A DNA stretch of 9,567 nt. Origin: an uncultured Micrococcales bacterium (GTDB lineage: Bacteria > Actinomycetota > Actinomycetes > S36-B12 > GCA-2699445). Below, piece by piece: positions 1-6,447 of the stretch. Position 1 is the first letter of the stretch; every line of letters begins with the position of its first letter. The stretch is taken from contig CAIWTL010000026.1 of assembly GCA_903915555.1 (NCBI GenBank), positions 1-9,567 of the forward strand. The letters are read 5' to 3'. The position numbers and the translations under genes are program-made. The notes below the pieces were generated by a model. That model was given only the letters and a program-made list of their open reading frames with translations. It had not been told where the DNA came from and made no database searches.

Positions 1-1766
1 ATCTCCGCACCCACCAGTTCGGAGCGGTCGAGCAGGGCGTCGCGCAGCGCCTCGACGAGGTGGGCGTTCTCCCGCAGGAGGGCCACGACGTTGGCCTTCT
101 CCCGGGAGAGGAGTTCCTCGACCTCAGCCCGTGCCTGCGGGTCCGCCAGAACCCTGCCCACCAGATTGGTGTCCATGGCCGCGTCGACGGCCTGCAGGCT
201 GATGAGCGACGAGCCCATGCCGCAGGCGCCGATCATCTGTGAGGCCACGGTCGTGGCATAGCTCAGGTCGCTCGCCGGGCCGGTGGAGACCTCGCCGAAG
301 AAGATCTCCTCGGCTGCCTGGCCGCCCAGTGCGATCTGGATCATCGCGACCAGTTCGGACTGCGAGCGTGTGAAGACGTCGTCGGAGTCACTGTGGCCGA
401 GCATGCCGAGGGCGTCCTTGCGCTTGATGATGCTCAGGATGTCGAGGCGACGGTGCGGCGCCACCAGGTACGCGATCGTCGCGTGACCCGACTCGTGCGT
501 GGCGATCAGGCGCTTTTCATGGGCGGTGTAGGCCACGGGCTGCCCCAGGCCGACTTCCTCCGTGAGTCGAGCGCGCTCCAGATCGCCGCGGTTCATCTTC
601 GTGTCGCCGCGGCGCAGTGCGTTGACGAGTCCCTCGTCGAACATGTGCTCCAGCATCGCCGGGGTGTAGCCCTGCGTCACCGCGGCCAGCGCCGACCTCA
701 CGTCCTCGTCGTCGAGTTCGGGGTCGTGGCTGCGGCCTGACAGCGCGTTGTCGATCAAGGCCCGACGGCCCGCGAACGTAGGCGGCTCGAAGGCGATGCG
801 CCGGTCGAACCGACCGGGGCGCAACAAAGCTGGATCGAGATTGTCCGCCCGGTTCGTCGCGGCGATCAGCAGGATGTTGGCGGGTGTGCTGCCGGGTCGG
901 GTCAACTGTCGGTGGGCGGGCAGGAACAGGTTCACGCGGTCGACGAGCCATGTCCGCAACCGCTGTGAGCCGGTGGGGGTGTCGAAGGACTGCATCTGGA
1001 TCAGCAGTTCGTTCACCACGCCCCCGGTGCCTTCACTGATCATCGCGAGGCGCTGCATGGGATTCGAGGTCATGGCCGAGGCGGTGTCCGGGCTCATGTG
1101 GGAGACCCCCGACCGGGCCATGGCGATCGCGTCGATCTCCTCGATGAAGCCGATCGCGCCTCCTTCCGCGCGGGCAGCCTTGCGCAGTGCCTTGAAGTAG
1201 GAGCGGATCTTGCGGGACGTCGCGCCGTAGTACATGGACTGGAAGCTGGTGGCGGAGACGAACAGGAACGGAACACCGGCGTCGCGAGCGATCGCCTTGG
1301 CGGTGAAGGTCTTGCCCGTCCCCGGTGGGCCCTCGAACAGGAGGCCACGGCGTGGCGAGCCACCCATCTCGCGGGCGAAGGTCTTGTGGGCCAGGAAGAG
1401 ATCCAGGGAGCGGTTGATGTCCTCCTTGATGGGTTCGATGCCCACCACGTCCCCGAGACCGACGTCGAGCTGCTCGGGTCGGTACGTCACGTGGGGGGAG
1501 CGACCCGCCCCCAGGGTCATCGCGAACATCGTCCCCAGCATCGCGACGAAGAAGAGGACGACCACGACGAGGAAGGGATCGACGGCGGGCAGGTCGATGT
1601 CCGTGATGTCGAGCGGATGGCCCAGCAGCATCCGCCCCCACAGGTACAGCAGGGGGATGCCCAGCATGATGGACGTGGAACGCAGGCGGGTGCGGCGGCG
1701 CTGCTCGCGGGTGTCGGCGACATCGGAGACGTCGTTGAGGATCGACGATGACGAGTCCAACGTCAT
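1..1766 (-). CDS. FtsH-like membrane AAA+ zinc metalloprotease (3' end outside window)
   Basis: Partial gene: 588 codons are visible, and the C-terminus lies beyond position 1. Two hydrophobic segments (about residues 32-49 and 64-87) are separated by only about 15 residues. The AAA+ domain follows, with Walker A GPPGTGKT at 146-153, pore-loop-like MYYG where FtsH has MFVG, Walker B FIEEID (E209, E210) instead of FIDEID, and arginine-finger segment RPGRFDR at 316-322. The M41 protease domain has HESGH at 424-428 and the expected third zinc ligand, Asp500, in SDLSYAT. FtsH proteins degrade membrane and regulatory proteins as hexamers using ATP. Here the AAA domain carries two insertions relative to E. 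coli FtsH (about 213-251 and 263-297), so this looks like a divergent paralogue rather than the housekeeping FtsH. The ATG at 1766 follows GGAAGGGG at very short spacing. An in-frame ATG at 1847 would add 27 residues. The gene diverges from hrcA. Confidence 0.9.
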   Translation of the reverse strand, partial: MTLDSSSSILNDVSDVADTREQRRRTRLRSTSIMLGIPLLYLWGRMLLGHPLDITDIDLPAVDPFLVVVVLFFVAMLGTMFAMTLGAGRSPHVTYRPEQLDVGLGDVVGIEPIKEDINRSLDLFLAHKTFAREMGGSPRRGLLFEGPPGTGKTFTAKAIARDAGVPFLFVSATSFQSMYYGATSRKIRSYFKALRKAARAEGGAIGFIEEIDAIAMARSGVSHMSPDTASAMTSNPMQRLAMISEGTGGVVNELLIQMQSFDTPTGSQRLRTWLVDRVNLFLPAHRQLTRPGSTPANILLIAATNRADNLDPALLRPGRFDRRIAFEPPTFAGRRALIDNALSGRSHDPELDDEDVRSALAAVTQGYTPAMLEHMFDEGLVNALRRGDTKMNRGDLERARLTEEVGLGQPVAYTAHEKRLIATHESGHATIAYLVAPHRRLDILSIIKRKDALGMLGHSDSDDVFTRSQSELVAMIQIALGGQAAEEIFFGEVSTGPASDLSYATTVASQMIGACGMGSSLISLQAVDAAMDTNLVGRVLADPQARAEVEELLSREKANVVALLRENAHLVEALRDALLDRSELVGAE

Positions 1767-1767
1767 G

Positions 1768-1775
1768 CCCCTTCC
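1768..1775 (-). promoter_or_regulatory. Possible ribosome binding site of the FtsH-like gene
   Basis: On the minus strand GGAAGGGG ends one base before the ATG at 1766. The purine run favours this start over the upstream in-frame ATG at 1847, which has only GCGGAAACC before it. The spacing is shorter than usual, so the choice of start stays uncertain. Confidence 0.35.
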
Positions 1776-1951
1776 GTGCTGCGGTCCGCCTGCGGGGCAG
1801 GATCGCGGTGCTGCGGGCGCCTCGCGACGTGCGTCCGTGGTGGCCATGGTTTCCGCGGCGGGACGAATCGGCCAAGTGGGACTCCGGTATTCGCCCGTTC
1901 GGACTATTCAGCCATGGCCCCGACCCACCGATACGTCTGGGTTCTCTCGGC

Positions 1952-1966
1952 GAATCCTCTGGATTC
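1952..1966. promoter_or_regulatory. Inverted repeat GAATCC-TCT-GGATTC upstream of hrcA
   Basis: Perfect 6-bp arms around a 3-base centre, in the spacer between the divergent FtsH-like gene and hrcA. It matches neither CIRCE (TTAGCACTC-N9-GAGTGCTAA) nor HAIR (CTTGAGT-N7-ACTCAAG). It could be an operator or chance, and no binding protein can be named. Confidence 0.25.
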
Positions 1967-1972
1967 CGTCAG

Positions 1973-1987
1973 CCGACACGCGGTCGG
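1973..1987. promoter_or_regulatory. Inverted repeat CCGAC-N5-GTCGG overlapping the possible hrcA -35 region
   Basis: Perfect 5-bp arms with a 5-base spacer. It sits just upstream of the -10-like TAGACT at 1998-2003, where a -35 box would lie. Its centre is 21 bp from that of the inverted repeat at 1952-1966, about two helical turns. The short arms in GC-rich DNA make chance a real alternative. Confidence 0.25.
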
Positions 1988-2003
1988 TCCGGCGGCCTAG
2001 ACT
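1973..2003 (+). promoter_or_regulatory. Possible hrcA promoter
   Basis: TAGACT at 1998-2003 fits the actinobacterial -10 pattern TANNNT. A weak -35 candidate, CCGACA at 1973-1978, lies 19 bp upstream. Transcription would begin near 2010, leaving a leader of about 36 bases that includes the Shine-Dalgarno sequence. No CIRCE element is present anywhere between the two divergent genes. Confidence 0.35.
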
Positions 2004-2035
2004 TCCGGTGAGGATGCGACAGATCCCACCTACGC

Positions 2036-2041
2036 AGGAGG
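2036..2041 (+). promoter_or_regulatory. Shine-Dalgarno sequence of hrcA
   Basis: AGGAGG lies four bases before the GTG at 2046 and fixes that codon as the hrcA start. It is the best Shine-Dalgarno sequence I noticed in the window. Confidence 0.75.
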
Positions 2042-2045
2042 ACCG

Positions 2046-3065
2046 GTGACCGACGACAGGCGGCTGGCCGTACTGCGGGCCATCGTCGAGGACTACGTGG
2101 CCAGCCATGAGCCGGTGGGCTCCAAGTCCATCGTGGATCGGCACGACCTGGGGGTGTCCCCCGCGACGATCCGCAACGACATGTCGGCGCTCGAGGAGGA
2201 GGGCCTCATCGTCCAGCCCCACACCAGCGCCGGGCGCATCCCGACCGACCTCGGGTACCGCGTGTTCGTGGACCGGCTGGCGGAGGTCCGTGCCATGACC
2301 CCGGCCGAGCGTCGCGCGATCCAGACCTTCCTGGAGTCGGCGGTGGACCTCGACAACGTGGTGGAGCGGGCAGTACGACTGCTGGCGCAGCTGACCCATC
2401 AGGCCGCCCTCGTGCAGTACCCCTCCCTGCAGCGCTCGCGGGTCCGCCACGTCGAACTGGTGGCGGTCGGCTCTCGCCGGTTGCTCGTGGTGCTGATCGC
2501 CGACAGCGGCCGCGTGGAGCAGCGCGTGGTGGCCTCCGAGCGGGACGTCGACGAGGCCGTGGCCGCGGAGTTGGGGACGCGCCTCAACGCGGAACTCGTG
2601 GGGCGCCCGTTGGCCGATGTGGCGGACGCGGTCACCGGACTGGCCGAGCGGTTCCCCGAGGATGAGCGCGGCCTCGTCGCCACGGTGCTGACGACGGTCG
2701 TGGACGCCGCGGCGGAACAGGTGGAGGAACGGGTCGTCATCGCCGGGACATCTCACCTCGCCCGCCACGGTCGCGACCTGCCCGAGTCCCTCTACCCGGT
2801 GCTGGATGCCCTCGAGGAGCAGGTCGTGCTGTTGCGCCTGCTCGGTGAGGCCACCGAGACCGACGAGATCAGCATCCGGATCGGCCACGAGAACGACGTG
2901 GCCGCCATGGACGCCGTCTCGGTGGTGTCGTCCGGCTACGGCCCGGGCGAGACCGCGGTGGCCCACCTCGGCATCGTCGGTCCGACCCGCATGGACTACC
3001 CGGGGTCGATCACCGCCGTCCGGGCGGTGGCCCGGTACCTCGGCCAGATCCTCGCCGATCAGTGA
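2046..3065 (+). CDS. hrcA: Heat-inducible transcription repressor HrcA
   Basis: A 339-residue protein, the usual family length, starting at a GTG behind a strong AGGAGG. The N-terminal winged helix covers about residues 1-75. The family signature is clear: EPVGSKSI near 22-29, SPATIRNDM at 38-46, LEEEGLI at 49-55 and the wing HTSAGRIPTDLGYR at 59-72. The rest is the GAF-like and dimerisation region. HrcA represses chaperone genes by binding CIRCE operators, and GroEL helps it fold, so misfolded protein relieves repression. It stands 62 nt before dnaJ, its usual partner. No CIRCE sequence is visible upstream of hrcA or dnaJ, so its targets may lie elsewhere (groES/groEL) or use a diverged operator such as the inverted repeat at 3074-3102. 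The identification is secure. Confidence 0.97.
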   Translation: MTDDRRLAVLRAIVEDYVASHEPVGSKSIVDRHDLGVSPATIRNDMSALEEEGLIVQPHTSAGRIPTDLGYRVFVDRLAEVRAMTPAERRAIQTFLESAVDLDNVVERAVRLLAQLTHQAALVQYPSLQRSRVRHVELVAVGSRRLLVVLIADSGRVEQRVVASERDVDEAVAAELGTRLNAELVGRPLADVADAVTGLAERFPEDERGLVATVLTTVVDAAAEQVEERVVIAGTSHLARHGRDLPESLYPVLDALEEQVVLLRLLGEATETDEISIRIGHENDVAAMDAVSVVSSGYGPGETAVAHLGIVGPTRMDYPGSITAVRAVARYLGQILADQ

Positions 3066-3073
3066 TCGTGTTC

Positions 3074-3102
3074 GCGCAGCGCGGATGGCACACGCGCTGC
3101 GC
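3074..3102. promoter_or_regulatory. Perfect 10-9-10 inverted repeat between hrcA and dnaJ
   Basis: GCGCAGCGCG (3074-3083), a nine-base spacer (3084-3092) and CGCGCTGCGC (3093-3102) form a perfect inverted repeat nine bases after the hrcA stop. The geometry resembles CIRCE (9-bp arms, 9-base spacer), but the sequence does not. The right arm covers the place where a -35 element would sit for the -10-like box at 3119. As RNA it would be a strong GC hairpin, but no U-tract follows. It may be an operator, an intergenic terminator or attenuator, or an mRNA-processing structure; the sequence alone does not decide. Confidence 0.6.
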
Positions 3103-3118
3103 CACCGTGCCCGTGCCG

Positions 3119-3124
3119 TAAATT
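3119..3124 (+). promoter_or_regulatory. Possible -10 box for dnaJ (leaderless transcript)
   Basis: TAAATT fits TANNNT and is an AT-rich island in GC-rich DNA. Six bases separate it from the GTG at 3131, which is the second codon of the dnaJ frame as given here. That spacing would put the transcription start on or beside the start codon, as in leaderless actinobacterial mRNAs. No recognisable -35 box and no good Shine-Dalgarno sequence are present. Confidence 0.45.
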
Positions 3125-3127
3125 GGG

Positions 3128-4255
3128 ATGGTGGCTGCCCGCATCGACTACTACGAGGTCCTGGGTGTCGCGCGCGATGCCGACGCACAGGAGATCAAGC
3201 GGGCCTACCGCCGTCTCGCCCGGGAACTGCATCCCGACCTGAACCCCGACCCGGCGACCCACGACAGGTTCAAGGAGGTCACCCTCGCCTACGAGGTGCT
3301 CGGCGATCCTGAGAAGCGCCGCATGTATGACCAGGGAATCGACCCGATGGCCAGCGGTCCAGGGGGAGCGGGGGGGAACTTCGACTTCAGCGACCTCATG
3401 GACGCCTTCTTCGGTCCGTCCGCACCACGCGGGCCGCGGCCCCGGCAGCAGCGGGGTCAGGACGCCCTCATCCGGATCCAGGTCGACCTGGACGAGGTCA
3501 TGTTCGGCTCGGAGCGGGACGTCACCATCGACACCGCGGTGGCCTGCGGCGCCTGCGAGGGCGCCGGGACGGCCCCCAACACCGCTCCTGTCACGTGTGC
3601 GATGTGCAAGGGCCGCGGGGAGATCCAGTCGGTGCAGCGGTCGTTCCTCGGCCAGGTGATGACCACCCGGGCGTGCCCGCAGTGCCGCGGATTCGGCACG
3701 ACCATCCCGCACCCCTGCCCGGAGTGCTCGGGTGACGGCCGCGTGCGCACCCGCCGCACCATCGGGTTCAAGGTCCCGGCGGGTGTCGAGACCGGCACGC
3801 GCATCCAGCTCGCCGGGGAGGGCGAGGTCGGCGCAGGGGCCGGCCCCGCCGGCGACCTCTACGTCGAGATCGTCGAGAAACCCCACCCCGTGTTCCGGCG
3901 TCAGGGCGACGATCTGCACGCGACCATCCTGCTGCCGATGACGGCCGCCGCACTCGGCGCCGAGATCCCGTTGGAGACCCTCGACGGCCCGGAGTCGGTC
4001 CAGGTCCGGCCCGGCACCCAGTCGGGGGCCGAGCAGAAACTGCGGGAACGGGGGGTGCCCCGGCTGCGCGGCAGTGGTCGCGGCGACCTCACGATCCACC
4101 TGCAGGTCGAGACGCCCACCGGGCTCGACACCGAGCAGCGTGAACTCCTGCAGCGGCTCGCGCAGCTGCGGGACGAGGAGAAGCCGGACGCGACGCCCGT
4201 GACCGAGACCGGTGGCCTCTTCAGCCGCATCAAGGACGCCTTCGCCGGCAAGTGA
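3128..4255 (+). CDS. dnaJ: Molecular chaperone DnaJ (Hsp40), DnaJ2-type
   Basis: A 375-residue type I J-protein. The J domain covers about residues 6-70 with the HPD motif at 35-37, which stimulates DnaK's ATPase. A short Gly/Phe stretch follows (about 77-96). Four zinc-binding CxxCxGxG repeats lie at 140-147, 157-164, 183-190 and 197-204, followed by the C-terminal substrate-binding domains. The Gly/Phe region is brief compared with E. coli DnaJ, as in the hrcA-linked second DnaJ of actinomycetes. The start is ambiguous: ATG at 3128 and GTG at 3131 are adjacent in frame, neither has a good Shine-Dalgarno sequence, and the TAAATT box favours leaderless use of 3131. The stop is three bases before rsmE, so those two genes are probably co-transcribed. 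Confidence 0.96.
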   Translation: MVAARIDYYEVLGVARDADAQEIKRAYRRLARELHPDLNPDPATHDRFKEVTLAYEVLGDPEKRRMYDQGIDPMASGPGGAGGNFDFSDLMDAFFGPSAPRGPRPRQQRGQDALIRIQVDLDEVMFGSERDVTIDTAVACGACEGAGTAPNTAPVTCAMCKGRGEIQSVQRSFLGQVMTTRACPQCRGFGTTIPHPCPECSGDGRVRTRRTIGFKVPAGVETGTRIQLAGEGEVGAGAGPAGDLYVEIVEKPHPVFRRQGDDLHATILLPMTAAALGAEIPLETLDGPESVQVRPGTQSGAEQKLRERGVPRLRGSGRGDLTIHLQVETPTGLDTEQRELLQRLAQLRDEEKPDATPVTETGGLFSRIKDAFAGK

Positions 4256-4258
4256 CGC

Positions 4259-5014
4259 ATGACGGCGCCCGTCTTCCTCCTCGAGAGCAGTGAACTCGAC
4301 ACCGCCTCCCACGCAGCGGTCATCGAGGTCGGCGGTGATGAGGGGCGCCACGGGGGCGCGGTCCGCCGACTGCGTTCCGGTGAGATCTGCCACCTGGTCG
4401 ACGGTGCGGGGCGCCGGGTCACCGGGTCGGTCATCGACAGCGACCGCTCGGGGTTCCGGATCGAGGTCCTGGGTGTGAGGGACGAGCCCGAACCCACACC
4501 CCGCATCGTGGTCGTGCAGGCGCTCGCGAAGGGCGACCGCGCCGAGTCGGCCGTGGAGATGCTGACGGAATGCGGTGTGGACGTGATCGTCCCCTGGTCG
4601 GCCGGACGCAGCGTGTCGGTCTGGCGCGGCGACAAGGCCGAACGGGGCGTGGAGCGGTGGCGGGCCGTGGGCCGCGCGGCGACCAAGCAGTCCCGGCGCA
4701 GCCGACTTCCCGCGATCCTCGATCTCCACGATTCACGCGCGGTTGCCGACCTGATCGCCGGTGCCGATCTCGCCATCGTGCTGCACGAGGCTGCCGACGA
4801 GCCGTTGACCGCCGCCACCGATCTGTCCGGGTTGCGTGACGTCGTCATCGTCGTGGGGCCCGAGGGCGGCATCAGCGATGAGGAGCTGGCGCGGTTCCGC
4901 GATGCCGGCGCCCGCGTCGTCGGCCTCGGGCCCACGGTGCTGCGCACCTCCACCGCGGGGGTGGTGGCCGCCGGGGTCCTCTCGGCCGCGTCCGGCAGGT
5001 GGGAGAGGCGGTAG
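4259..5014 (+). CDS. rsmE: 16S rRNA (uracil(1498)-N3)-methyltransferase RsmE
   Basis: A 251-residue SPOUT-family protein of normal length. RsmE methylates N3 of U1498 in helix 44 of 16S rRNA using S-adenosylmethionine, acting on the assembled 30S subunit. The N-terminal part (about 1-70) is the PUA-like RNA-binding domain, with the family's GDEGRH segment. The trefoil-knot methyltransferase domain shows ALAKGDRAE near 85-92, GPEGG at 200-204 and the knot motif LRTSTA at 228-233 (E. coli has LRTET here). The gene begins three bases after the dnaJ stop and has no evident Shine-Dalgarno sequence, so translation probably depends on coupling to dnaJ. Family assignment is firm, and the SPOUT motifs make a different rRNA methyltransferase unlikely. 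Confidence 0.95.
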   Translation: MTAPVFLLESSELDTASHAAVIEVGGDEGRHGGAVRRLRSGEICHLVDGAGRRVTGSVIDSDRSGFRIEVLGVRDEPEPTPRIVVVQALAKGDRAESAVEMLTECGVDVIVPWSAGRSVSVWRGDKAERGVERWRAVGRAATKQSRRSRLPAILDLHDSRAVADLIAGADLAIVLHEAADEPLTAATDLSGLRDVVIVVGPEGGISDEELARFRDAGARVVGLGPTVLRTSTAGVVAAGVLSAASGRWERR

Positions 5015-5017
5015 GTT
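5012..5017 (+). promoter_or_regulatory. Possible -10 box for the HIT gene
   Basis: TAGGTT fits TANNNT, overlaps the rsmE stop codon and stands six bases before the HIT gene's ATG at 5024. This is the same arrangement as at dnaJ. No good Shine-Dalgarno sequence is present at normal spacing (a GGGAGAGG run at 5001-5008 is 15 bases away). A leaderless internal transcript is possible, but there is no -35 box. Confidence 0.3.
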
Positions 5018-5023
5018 GCCATC

Positions 5024-5398
5024 ATGAACGCCGACGCACGATCCCAAGTCGCCGCAGACGGCTGCCTGTTCTGCAGCGTCGTCGCGGGTGACGTCCCGGC
5101 CGACGTGGTCCACAGCGACGACGATTTCGTGGCCTTCCGCGACATCCATCCACAGGCGCCTGTCCACGTCCTCGTCATCCCGCGCGACCACTTCGCCACG
5201 GCCGCGGAACTCACCGCCGCCGATCCGACCGCCGCGGGTCGCCTCCTCGAGGCGGCGACCGACGTGGCCGAACTCACCGGTGTCGCCGAGGCCGGGTACC
5301 GCATCGTGCTCAACACCGGTCCCGACGGCGGTCAGTCCGTCGACCATGTCCATGCCCATGTCCTGGGAGGTCGTCAGATGGGATGGCCACCCGGATGA
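5024..5398 (+). CDS. hinT: Histidine-triad (HIT) nucleotide-binding protein, HinT type
   Basis: A complete 124-residue HIT protein. The N-terminal CLFC and GDVPAD segments match the family's CIFC..I.GEIP start. The histidine triad is HVHAH at 108-112, with His110 as the expected nucleophile. The C-terminus GGRQMGWPPG closely matches the end of human HINT1 (GGRQMHWPPG), which puts it in the Hint branch rather than the Fhit or GalT branch. Hint proteins are dimeric purine-nucleoside phosphoramidases; the cellular substrate in bacteria is uncertain. The gene lies nine bases after rsmE and its stop overlaps the phoH start by four bases (ATGA). The role in this operon is unknown. Confidence 0.94.
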   Translation: MNADARSQVAADGCLFCSVVAGDVPADVVHSDDDFVAFRDIHPQAPVHVLVIPRDHFATAAELTAADPTAAGRLLEAATDVAELTGVAEAGYRIVLNTGPDGGQSVDHVHAHVLGGRQMGWPPG

Positions 5399-6447
5399 CA
5401 GACAGTGGTGACGCAGCGGTGAGCGGCGGGAGCGCCACGGCCACCGAGTCGCAGTCCAGGATCGTTATCCCGGCCTCGCAGCCCATGGTGGCGCTGCTGG
5501 GACCCGGCGACTCGTTCCTGCGCATCGTCGAGAACGCCTTCCCGGACCTGACGGTCCTGGTGCGTGGAAACGAGGTCGCGCTCGCCGGCCCTGAGCACGA
5601 GGTCGCGCTCGCCGACCAGTTGTTCGCCGAACTGCTCGCGATGCTCCGCACCGGGCAGGGCTTGTCGTCCGACACGGTCGAACGCTCGATCGGCATGCTG
5701 CGCGCCGGTGACGCGCGGCCCGCCGACGTGCTCACCGCCAACATCCTCTCCAGCCGAGGCCGCACGATCCGGCCCAAGACGCTGAACCAGAAGCACTATG
5801 TGGACGCCATCGACCGCAACACCGTCACCTTCGGCATCGGCCCGGCGGGGACGGGCAAGACGTACCTGGCGGTGGCGAAGGCGGTTCAGGCTCTGCAGCG
5901 CAAGGATGTGAGCCGGATCGTCCTGACCCGCCCGGCGGTCGAGGCCGGTGAGCGGCTCGGGTTCCTGCCGGGGACCCTCAGCGAGAAGATCGATCCCTAC
6001 CTCAGGCCCCTGTACGACGCCCTGCACGACATGATCGACCCCGACTCGATCCCGCGCCTGATCACGAGCGGCACCATCGAGGTGGCCCCACTCGCCTACA
6101 TGCGGGGCCGTACGCTCAACGACGCGTTCATCATCCTCGACGAGGCGCAGAACACGACCCCGGAGCAGATGAAGATGTTCCTCACCCGCCTGGGGTTCGG
6201 ATCCACCATGGTCGTCACCGGGGACGTGACCCAGGTCGACCTGCCGTCGGGACAGTCCTCGGGGCTGCGGATCGTCGAGGAGATCCTGACCGACATCAGG
6301 GACGTCGCCTTCTGTCGGCTCGATGCCCAGGACGTCGTGCGCCACGAGCTGGTCGGACGCATCGTCGAGGCCTACGGTCGGTGGGACGCCCAGCCGGATC
6401 GGGCGGGGACCCGGCGACCGGGTGATCGTCGGGGGCACCGTGGCTGA
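5395..6447 (+). CDS. phoH: PhoH family ATPase (PhoH-like protein, YbeZ type)
   Basis: A 350-residue protein from the chosen ATG, which overlaps the HIT stop as ATGA. An in-frame ATG at 5383 would add four residues. The N-terminal region (about 20-110) resembles the KH-like part of PhoH/YbeZ. The P-loop domain has Walker A GPAGTGKT at 149-156, LTRPAVEAGERLGFLPG in the conserved position, Walker B FIILDEAQN at 245-253 and the GDVTQVDLP segment near 281-289. YbeZ-type PhoH proteins are NTPases thought to work in RNA metabolism with YbeY, which is the next gene here. The last 20 or so residues are Arg/Gly-rich and poorly conserved. The stop lies within an 8-nt overlap with ybeY. Family identity is firm; the exact biochemical role is not settled for the family. 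Confidence 0.95.
   Translation: MTDSGDAAVSGGSATATESQSRIVIPASQPMVALLGPGDSFLRIVENAFPDLTVLVRGNEVALAGPEHEVALADQLFAELLAMLRTGQGLSSDTVERSIGMLRAGDARPADVLTANILSSRGRTIRPKTLNQKHYVDAIDRNTVTFGIGPAGTGKTYLAVAKAVQALQRKDVSRIVLTRPAVEAGERLGFLPGTLSEKIDPYLRPLYDALHDMIDPDSIPRLITSGTIEVAPLAYMRGRTLNDAFIILDEAQNTTPEQMKMFLTRLGFGSTMVVTGDVTQVDLPSGQSSGLRIVEEILTDIRDVAFCRLDAQDVVRHELVGRIVEAYGRWDAQPDRAGTRRPGDRRGHRG

Noticed and set aside
1033..1875. 280-codon minus-strand open frame overlapping the FtsH-like gene
   Set aside because: It is out of frame with the AAA and protease motifs, which all lie in one uninterrupted frame from 1766 to the left edge.
1880..1912. GGGACT...GTTCGG as an ECF (SigE/SigH-type) heat-shock promoter
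   Set aside because: The spacing of about 14 bases is too short for the GGAA-N16-20-GTT pattern and the match is weak.
1908..3188. 426-codon minus-strand open frame covering hrcA
   Set aside because: It is a shadow of hrcA; the residues are low-complexity with no recognisable motif.
3059..4729. 556-codon open frame on the minus strand opposite dnaJ and rsmE
   Set aside because: It is antisense to two clear genes, rich in His, Arg, Gly and Asp with no domain, and is the usual by-product of high GC.
4940..4957. LRTSTA instead of E. coli-like LRTET in RsmE as a possible inactivating change
   Set aside because: The Ser form is, as I recall, common in actinobacterial RsmE, and the rest of the SPOUT knot is intact.
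3901..5316. 471-codon minus-strand open frame over dnaJ, rsmE and the HIT gene
   Set aside because: It is Ser/Arg/Thr-rich shadow sequence, and the plus-strand genes are secure.
6323..6439. N-terminal extension of ybeY to an upstream ATG
   Set aside because: The added residues lie inside phoH and lack similarity to YbeY; GTG at 6440 gives the normal length.
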